Position numbers and translations under genes: made by a program | Assembly: GCA_934630995.1 (NCBI GenBank) | Contig: CAKTXU010000129.1 | Span: 1 to 5,968 of the forward strand | DNA length: 5,968 nucleotides | Reading direction: 5' to 3' | Source of the DNA: an uncultured Eubacteriales bacterium | GTDB taxonomy: Bacteria > Bacillota > Clostridia > Oscillospirales > Acutalibacteraceae | Shown: positions 1-3,843 of the stretch, in pieces | Numbering within the stretch: the stretch's first letter is position 1 | Layout: every line of letters begins with the position of its first letter | Notes under the pieces: model-generated | Told to the model about the DNA's origin: nothing | Database searches by the model: none | Seen by the model: the letters and a program-made list of their open reading frames with translations, nothing else

Positions 1-82
1 TGTAAACGCGCTCACAATGCTTCGGCTCCTGCCAGTTATTTTGCGGGTGCGCCTGTGTCGCCAGAGTTTCATCCGCTTCCTT

Positions 83-265
83 TCATTCCACTCCGGCCAA
101 AGCCGTCAGTCGTTTGACTGGTGGCTTTTTGTGTTTTAAGAACAACCTTATTGGATGGATCGACCGCAGGCCAATGGAGGGGAATCCCCCCCGCCTTTCG
201 AGTTGGATATAGGAAAACGCCGCCTTCAGTCCCATCAGGCGGCACAATTCCGCCGAGTTTGACAT
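83..265 (-). CDS. Possible small hypothetical protein (60 aa), weakly supported
   Basis: This is a 60-codon minus-strand ORF whose ATG at 265-263 is preceded on that strand by AGGA with a five-base spacer, a reasonable ribosome binding site. I do not recognise the product. The first 20 or so residues (start MSNSAELCRLMGLKAAF) look protein-like. The rest is basic and reads straight through the terminator hairpin at 99-128, which argues against a conserved protein there. After its TGA (85-83) the same frame stays open to the left edge and reads protein-like (ADETLATQAHPQNNW...), but without an ATG, GTG or TTG start. It could be a real small gene, a decayed gene cut by a stop, or a chance ORF over a mobile repeat. 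Confidence 0.25.
   Translation of the reverse strand: MSNSAELCRLMGLKAAFSYIQLERRGGFPSIGLRSIHPIRLFLKHKKPPVKRLTALAGVE
99..136 (+). terminator. Rho-independent terminator of an off-window upstream gene
   Basis: Arms at 99-111 and 116-128 pair over 13 positions (11 Watson-Crick pairs and two G-U pairs in RNA) around a GTTT loop. A T-rich tail runs from 126 to 136. The T-run lies only on the + strand side, so it should stop transcription entering from the left. The gene it serves is outside the window: one + frame stops at 3-5 (TAA), and another stays open from the left edge to a TGA at 115-117 inside the hairpin. I cannot tell which, if either, is the real upstream gene end. Confidence 0.8.
219..254. 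repeat. Two mutually exclusive short hairpins
   Basis: GCCGCCT at 219-225 pairs with AGGCGGC at 237-243 over an 11-base loop. GGCGG at 238-242 can instead pair with CCGCC at 250-254. The middle arm is shared, so only one hairpin can form at a time. No T-run follows on either strand. The pair lies inside the weak minus-strand ORF and near its start, so it may only reflect repeated GCC codons there. Confidence 0.35.
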
Positions 266-281
266 AAAATTCCTAGAAACA

Positions 282-308
282 ACAGTATCTACACATGCTC
301 CATACTGT
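282..308. repeat. Inverted repeat, 7-13-7, possible operator
   Basis: ACAGTAT at 282-288 and ATACTGT at 302-308 are perfect inverted copies with a 13-base spacer, giving arm centres 20 bases apart, about two turns of DNA. The element sits just upstream of the minus-strand ATG at 265 and could be an operator for it. No convincing promoter is seen beside it. The same 7-13-7 geometry recurs at 534-560 with a different arm sequence. Confidence 0.35.
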
Positions 309-414
309 ATGATAAATAGTCGATTTCGCTTGTGTTTTTGTTAAGGGGATGTGACGATGGTTTTCCTGCCGGGCAAAAAAAATTAGTGAATATTTCCTGG
401 TGCCTGACAATACA

Positions 415-468
415 CAATTCCTCGCTATCAGCGCCAATATGTTTTTGGGGGAACTGTAGCGAGAATTG
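415..468. repeat. Long bulged inverted repeat in the intergenic region
   Basis: The 13 bases at 415-427 (CAATTCCTCGCTA) pair with the 12 bases at 457-468 (TAGCGAGAATTG), with a single bulged C, around a 29-base loop. No T-run follows, so it is not a simple terminator. It lies about 100 bases upstream of the promoter. It could be a protein-binding site, part of an uncharacterised RNA, or a remnant of a small mobile element. No function can be assigned. Confidence 0.5.
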
Positions 469-536
469 CCGGACGACCTCAGAGAGTGCTTAGCTAAAAA
501 AATGAATTGTAATTGACGGACAGCAGCGCCATATTG
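429..536 (+). repeat. Short direct repeats upstream of the promoter
   Basis: CAGCGCCA occurs exactly at 429-436 and 524-531, in each case followed by an AT-rich tail. AATTGCCGGAC at 464-474 recurs as AATTGACGGAC at 511-521 with one mismatch. AATT-led copies start at 416, 464 and 511, steps of 48 and 47 bases. The copies are degenerate and could be chance, but the spacing is regular enough to note as a possible iterated binding region or local duplication. Confidence 0.3.
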
Positions 537-560
537 CCATCTAATCTTGCAGTATGGCAA
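534..560. promoter_or_regulatory. Inverted repeat over the -35 region, candidate operator
   Basis: TTGCCAT at 534-540 and ATGGCAA at 554-560 are perfect inverted arms separated by 13 bases. They flank and cover the -35 hexamer of the promoter ending at 575. A second overlapping pair, CCATCT at 537-542 and AGATGG at 564-569, reaches to the edge of the -10 box. A protein bound here would compete with or contact RNA polymerase. The adjacent GntR-type gene is the obvious candidate for the binding protein, which is inference. Confidence 0.45.
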
Positions 561-575
561 AACAGATGGTATAAT
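547..575 (+). promoter_or_regulatory. Extended -10 promoter for the three-gene operon
   Basis: TATAAT at 570-575 matches the housekeeping -10 consensus exactly and is preceded by TG plus one base (567-569), the extended -10 element. A weak -35 box, TTGCAG at 547-552 (three of six consensus bases), stands 17 bases upstream. A perfect extended -10 commonly offsets a poor -35. Transcription would start near 582, leaving a leader of about 200 bases before the ATG at 781. No other good + strand promoter was seen between here and the third gene. Confidence 0.75.
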
Positions 576-739
576 AGACTGTAGAAGTACCTAGTTGTGC
601 GATCGCCGGAGGACTGGTAACCGATTTTATTTTTGCTCTAATTAGTCTATATACGTTCCCAGATATTCTCTCTTGTATTTGCTGAGCTTCAGAAAGAACT
701 ATCGCTCGCATGGCCTCGGTTTTTTGATACTTAGACTAA
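575..739 (+). promoter_or_regulatory. Three TAGACT/AGTCTA motifs in promoter and leader
   Basis: TAGACT at 575-580 (start of transcript), AGTCTA at 644-649 and TAGACT at 732-737 recur through the leader. The last lies in an odd palindrome, TTAGACTAA (731-739), and TTAGTCTA at 642-649 is the exact inverse of TAGACTAA at 732-739. GntR-family operators usually have a GT...AC core, and GTCTATATAC at 645-654 fits that loosely. They could be autoregulatory sites, or an RNA stem joining 642-649 to 732-739. Weak evidence. Confidence 0.25.
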
Positions 740-780
740 AGAGACTGGCATACATTGAAGCGGAAATGGCGGGTAAAGGC

Positions 781-2250
781 ATGAAAAGCGACGTGATCCA
801 ATATGAGCGGACTTATCAGCGGCTGAAACATAAAATTGAATGCGGCATCCTCCCGGTCGGCACCAAGCTGCCAGGGCGGGCGGTTCTGTGCAGAGAATTT
901 GGAACCTCGGAACGAACCATTCGGCGGGCGCTGGAGCTGCTGGAACAGGACGGCTTCCTGGAAATTGCGCCGAGAAAACGTCCCACCGTGATCTCCGCCT
1001 TTGCCTCACCGGCGGGCAGGGCGCTGCAAAACATGAAGCCGGCGGAGGCTGCGCAGGTAAACGATCTGATGCAAACGGCCAACCTGCTTTGCTATCCGAT
1101 TTATTTACGGGGATTGCGCCTGTGCGCCAGTGAGGACTGGCATATACCGGAGACGATCCTGGACAATATGGACCCAAATCGACCCGACGAATTCTGGCGG
1201 ATTGCCAGCCGGTTGTGGCGTTTTTTCATCGCCCGGAATGAAAATGAGTTGCTGCTGCGGGTCGTGGACAGTCTGGGCTTTCAGGGAAAAGAGCCGCTCC
1301 AAGGCTCCCTGGAGGACAGGGTGCGGTACCGCTTGCATATTGAAACGATGTTTCAGTCAATAAAAAGCGGCGGCACGCCGAAGCAGGCACAGTTAGATGC
1401 CCTCTTCTCCCAATATCAAGCCATTGCAAAGCAGACGGATAAACTGCATTATCTCCGGATGCGCTCCCCTTGCCCCATGTTGGCGGAGGGATTGGGTCAG
1501 CAGCTCAGTATGGCGCAAGAGCGGTATTCCTCAGTATGCCTTGATCTGCTGGGCCTCATCGCCATAGGCCGCTATCAGCCCGGAGACCACCTTCCCACCC
1601 ATGACCAGCTCCAGCAATACTATGGCATCAGCCGGGACACGTCCGTCAAAGCGGTGCGGATGCTGCAGAACTGGGGTGTGGTGACGGCGGCGCCCCGGCG
1701 GGGGATCTCGGTGGTAATGGACCTGGCGGCCCTCCAGAAGATACAAATCACACCGGAATCCATCGCCTGTCATGTCCGCCGGTATCTGGACAGCCTGGAC
1801 CTGCTGTCTCTGACAGTGGGAAGGGCTGCCGCCCACGCGGCGGGTTATGTGCCGCTCAAAGACGCACAGAGGCTCAGAGAAGCCATTGTCCGGCAGTGGG
1901 AACAGCCCTATGAACATCAATTGATACCGCGCACCTTGCTGAATTTTCTCACGGAACATATTCAATACGACGCGCTGCGGTCAGTTTATGAAGTCCTGGC
2001 TCGGAATCTCAGTATTGGAAGAAGCATTCCAAAGCTGGTGAGCCGGGACAAGAACCCCCTGAACTGCGGAATCTATCAGCTGTGCCTTGAGGCGGCCGAT
2101 ACGCTCATCCACGGCGATATTGTCAGGCTTGCTGCAGTGACTGCGGAGCTGTTTGCGCAGGTGCAGAGCCTGGTTGTCTCGGAGTGCAAACGGCTGGGGT
2201 ATTGGGATGCCGCCACGAGAGTATATGACGGGGCGTCGCTCTGGCAATAA
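781..2250 (+). CDS. Tandem-GntR transcriptional regulator (two winged-helix domains)
   Basis: A 489-residue cytoplasmic DNA-binding protein with two GntR-type winged helix-turn-helix domains, at about residues 8-71 and 249-313. Both show the family pattern: a helix, G-x-(L/Y)-x-x-G-x-x-LP, a recognition region (FGTSERTIRRAL; YGISRDTSVKAV), then a wing (DGFLEIAPR; WGVVTAAPR). Each is followed by a mostly helical region of about 170 residues with some mutual resemblance, suggesting duplication of a whole GntR unit with an FCD-like ligand or dimer domain. Most GntR proteins have one such domain in 230-330 residues, so this one looks like a pseudo-dimer in one chain. ATG 781 is chosen because it sits just before the first domain; ATG 766 is also possible, and the frame is open back to TTG 673, which has no ribosome binding site. 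It is the first gene of the likely operon and probably regulates it. The effector is unknown. Confidence 0.88.
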   Translation: MKSDVIQYERTYQRLKHKIECGILPVGTKLPGRAVLCREFGTSERTIRRALELLEQDGFLEIAPRKRPTVISAFASPAGRALQNMKPAEAAQVNDLMQTANLLCYPIYLRGLRLCASEDWHIPETILDNMDPNRPDEFWRIASRLWRFFIARNENELLLRVVDSLGFQGKEPLQGSLEDRVRYRLHIETMFQSIKSGGTPKQAQLDALFSQYQAIAKQTDKLHYLRMRSPCPMLAEGLGQQLSMAQERYSSVCLDLLGLIAIGRYQPGDHLPTHDQLQQYYGISRDTSVKAVRMLQNWGVVTAAPRRGISVVMDLAALQKIQITPESIACHVRRYLDSLDLLSLTVGRAAAHAAGYVPLKDAQRLREAIVRQWEQPYEHQLIPRTLLNFLTEHIQYDALRSVYEVLARNLSIGRSIPKLVSRDKNPLNCGIYQLCLEAADTLIHGDIVRLAAVTAELFAQVQSLVVSECKRLGYWDAATRVYDGASLWQ

Positions 2251-2268
2251 ACCGATATATTTATCAAT

Positions 2269-2278
2269 AGGAAGGGTG
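2269..2278 (+). promoter_or_regulatory. Ribosome binding site of the diguanylate cyclase gene
   Basis: AGGAAGGGTG lies seven bases before ATG 2286, in the 35-base gap after the regulator's TAA (2248-2250). It is purine-rich and well placed, and fixes the start at 2286. No terminator or promoter is seen in the gap. Confidence 0.7.
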
Positions 2279-2285
2279 ACCGTTC

Positions 2286-3836
2286 ATGATAAAAGGAAAC
2301 CAAAAAAGAGACAGCAAATGGGATATTTCCTTTGCCCCCATCACTCGTTACAGCTTGCTGTTTTGCGCGCTGGTCATGATCGTCGTCTTTGTCGGCGGCG
2401 GGGTTCTTTCGATCAGCCGGATGCGGACGGATGCGCAAACTTCGCTGGCCGCAAGCCATTCTCAGATATCCCAGCGGATCAATGGGGCGGTTGAATTGTT
2501 GGAATCCCTGGCAGCTCTCCCGGAGTTTTATGACCCCGGCATCCCTCCCATCGACAAGGTAAAAAAACTGGATCAAATGAGCCCATATTTCGGGTACATG
2601 ATGATTTGCTATGTAGATTCCAACATCTTTGTCTATTCCGACGGTTCCGAACCGGCAAGCCTTGCCAGCCGGGATTATATGCAGCGGCTGTTTTCCACCG
2701 GACAGCGGCAGGTGACGGACAGCTTTGCCGCGGGCGCCGACGGCGCGACGCTGAATTACACCGTGGCGGTTCCTCTGCTGGATGGGCAGGGGACGATAAC
2801 CGGGTGCCTGTTCTGCGCCATCTACTTTGACGAGGTGGTAGAGATTCTGGGGCAATCGGCAGGAGCCAGCGGCTCAGAGGTGACGCTGATCGGTTCCCGG
2901 GGCCAGATCATGTCCTCTACCGCGGGCCTGCCCTATGGGGCTGCCATTACAGACGTTTTGAGAAACAGCACATTGTTCGATACCACGGCGGACCGTCTGG
3001 AAGAGCAGCTTTTAGCTACCCAGCCCGGCTCCTTCTGGGGCCTCCGGGACGGAGGCCTGTACTACACCACCTATCAGCGGGTGGAGAATACGGGCTGGGA
3101 TATTTTATGCTCGGTTAATTTCTGGACCACTTATCAAGAGATGCTTCCGGCCCTGCTCCTGGTCGTTGGGCTTACAGCGCTGCTATGCATCGGTCTTTTA
3201 TGGCTTGTGCGGCGGTATATCGCCCGCCAGATGAAGGTTGTGGATATGCTGGTCCATTCGGTGGAGGAACTGGAGAACAGGATCTATCGGGACGAGCGGC
3301 CGGAGACGGCTGATTTTCAGGAGGTACTGCGCCTGACCAGCGACGGCCTGTCCGACAGCCTGACCGGGGTGGTCACCCGTTCGGTGTTTCTGAGCCAGGC
3401 GGACGCCCTGCTGAAAAAGGCCGATCCCCAGATGACCAAGGCTCTATGCTTTGTGGATATGGATAATTTGAAACACCTTAACGATAGCTGCGGACATGCC
3501 GGAGGGGACATCGCACTGAAAAGCATCGGGTACATTCTCCGGGAGTTCGAGAAAAAATACGACGGTGTGGTGGGACGGTATGGCGGAGATGAATTCGTTA
3601 TGCTGCTGACCAGCCTGGATGACGAAAAAGAGCTGCGGAGCGTGTTGGACGAGCTGGTACTTCGGCTTCAGACGAATATTCAGTCGGGCGGACAGAGCAT
3701 CCCGGTCCAATGCAGTGTGGGCGTATCGATTTACCGGCCGGGCGCGGGGCTGGAGCAGATGATCGCCGACGCGGATGAAGCGCTCTACTATGTAAAGCAA
3801 AACGGAAAAGGGTATTATCATGTCCGGCAGAAGTGA
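2286..3836 (+). CDS. Membrane sensor diguanylate cyclase (Cache-like + GGDEF)
   Basis: A 516-residue protein predicted to make cyclic di-GMP from two GTP at the inner face of the membrane. A short basic cytoplasmic tail is followed by membrane span 1 (about 22-43), an extracytoplasmic region of about 240 residues (44-285) with a dCache-like pattern (Y158-TVAVPLLDGQGTITG), span 2 (about 287-308), a short linker, and a GGDEF domain from D357-SLTG to the end. Catalytic and GTP-binding residues are all present: D391 and D393, K396, N399, D408 and R431-Y-GGDEF (433-437). The RxxD inhibitory I-site expected just before this motif is missing; K and G occupy the R and D places. It should therefore be active and not product-inhibited in the usual way. 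It starts 35 bases after the regulator and ends 7 bases before the next gene, so is very likely co-transcribed. The sensed ligand is unknown. Confidence 0.92.
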   Translation: MIKGNQKRDSKWDISFAPITRYSLLFCALVMIVVFVGGGVLSISRMRTDAQTSLAASHSQISQRINGAVELLESLAALPEFYDPGIPPIDKVKKLDQMSPYFGYMMICYVDSNIFVYSDGSEPASLASRDYMQRLFSTGQRQVTDSFAAGADGATLNYTVAVPLLDGQGTITGCLFCAIYFDEVVEILGQSAGASGSEVTLIGSRGQIMSSTAGLPYGAAITDVLRNSTLFDTTADRLEEQLLATQPGSFWGLRDGGLYYTTYQRVENTGWDILCSVNFWTTYQEMLPALLLVVGLTALLCIGLLWLVRRYIARQMKVVDMLVHSVEELENRIYRDERPETADFQEVLRLTSDGLSDSLTGVVTRSVFLSQADALLKKADPQMTKALCFVDMDNLKHLNDSCGHAGGDIALKSIGYILREFEKKYDGVVGRYGGDEFVMLLTSLDDEKELRSVLDELVLRLQTNIQSGGQSIPVQCSVGVSIYRPGAGLEQMIADADEALYYVKQNGKGYYHVRQK

Positions 3837-3840
3837 GGTG
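3835..3840 (+). promoter_or_regulatory. Ribosome binding site overlapping the upstream stop codon
   Basis: GAGGTG begins inside the TGA stop (3834-3836) of the diguanylate cyclase gene and precedes ATG 3844 by three bases (five from GAGG). The overlap of stop and ribosome binding site suggests translational coupling of the two sensor proteins. Confidence 0.65.
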
Positions 3841-3843
3841 CGT

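Larger units (their letters stand above)
140..780. other. Long AT-richer intergenic and leader region
   Basis: About 640 bases without a convincing gene, visibly richer in A and T than the coding run to its right. It contains paired hairpins (219-254), a 7-13-7 inverted repeat (282-308), a long bulged inverted repeat (415-468), short direct repeats (429-536), an inverted repeat over the promoter (534-560), the promoter itself (547-575) and a leader of about 200 bases (about 582-780). I looked for tRNA shape, the cyclic di-GMP riboswitch core motifs and an IS-type transposase and saw none. The minus ORF at 560-273 is treated as chance. Confidence 0.7.

Noticed and set aside
273..560. Minus-strand ORF of 95 codons in the intergenic region
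   Set aside because: It starts at TTG without a ribosome binding site, overlaps the + promoter and several inverted repeats, and its product shows no family pattern.
614..685. Short hydrophobic leader peptide after GGAGG (608-612)
   Set aside because: The only nearby start would be CTG at 614, one base from the GGAGG, too close for normal initiation; no ATG, GTG or TTG lies at a proper distance.
700..726. Terminator-like stretch ending in a T-run (720-725)
   Set aside because: The bases before the T-run do not form a stable stem, so it is unlikely to terminate or attenuate transcription by itself.
673..780. Extending the regulator gene upstream to TTG 673
   Set aside because: There is no ribosome binding site before the TTG, and the added 36 residues precede the GntR fold and look like translated leader. 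ATG 781 or 766 fits better.
582..780. Cyclic di-GMP riboswitch in the leader
   Set aside because: It would fit the operon, but I could not find the conserved core segments or paired layout of either known class.
2076..2855. Minus-strand ORF of 259 codons
   Set aside because: Antisense to the end of the regulator, the gap and the start of the cyclase, including the latter's ribosome binding site and first membrane span.
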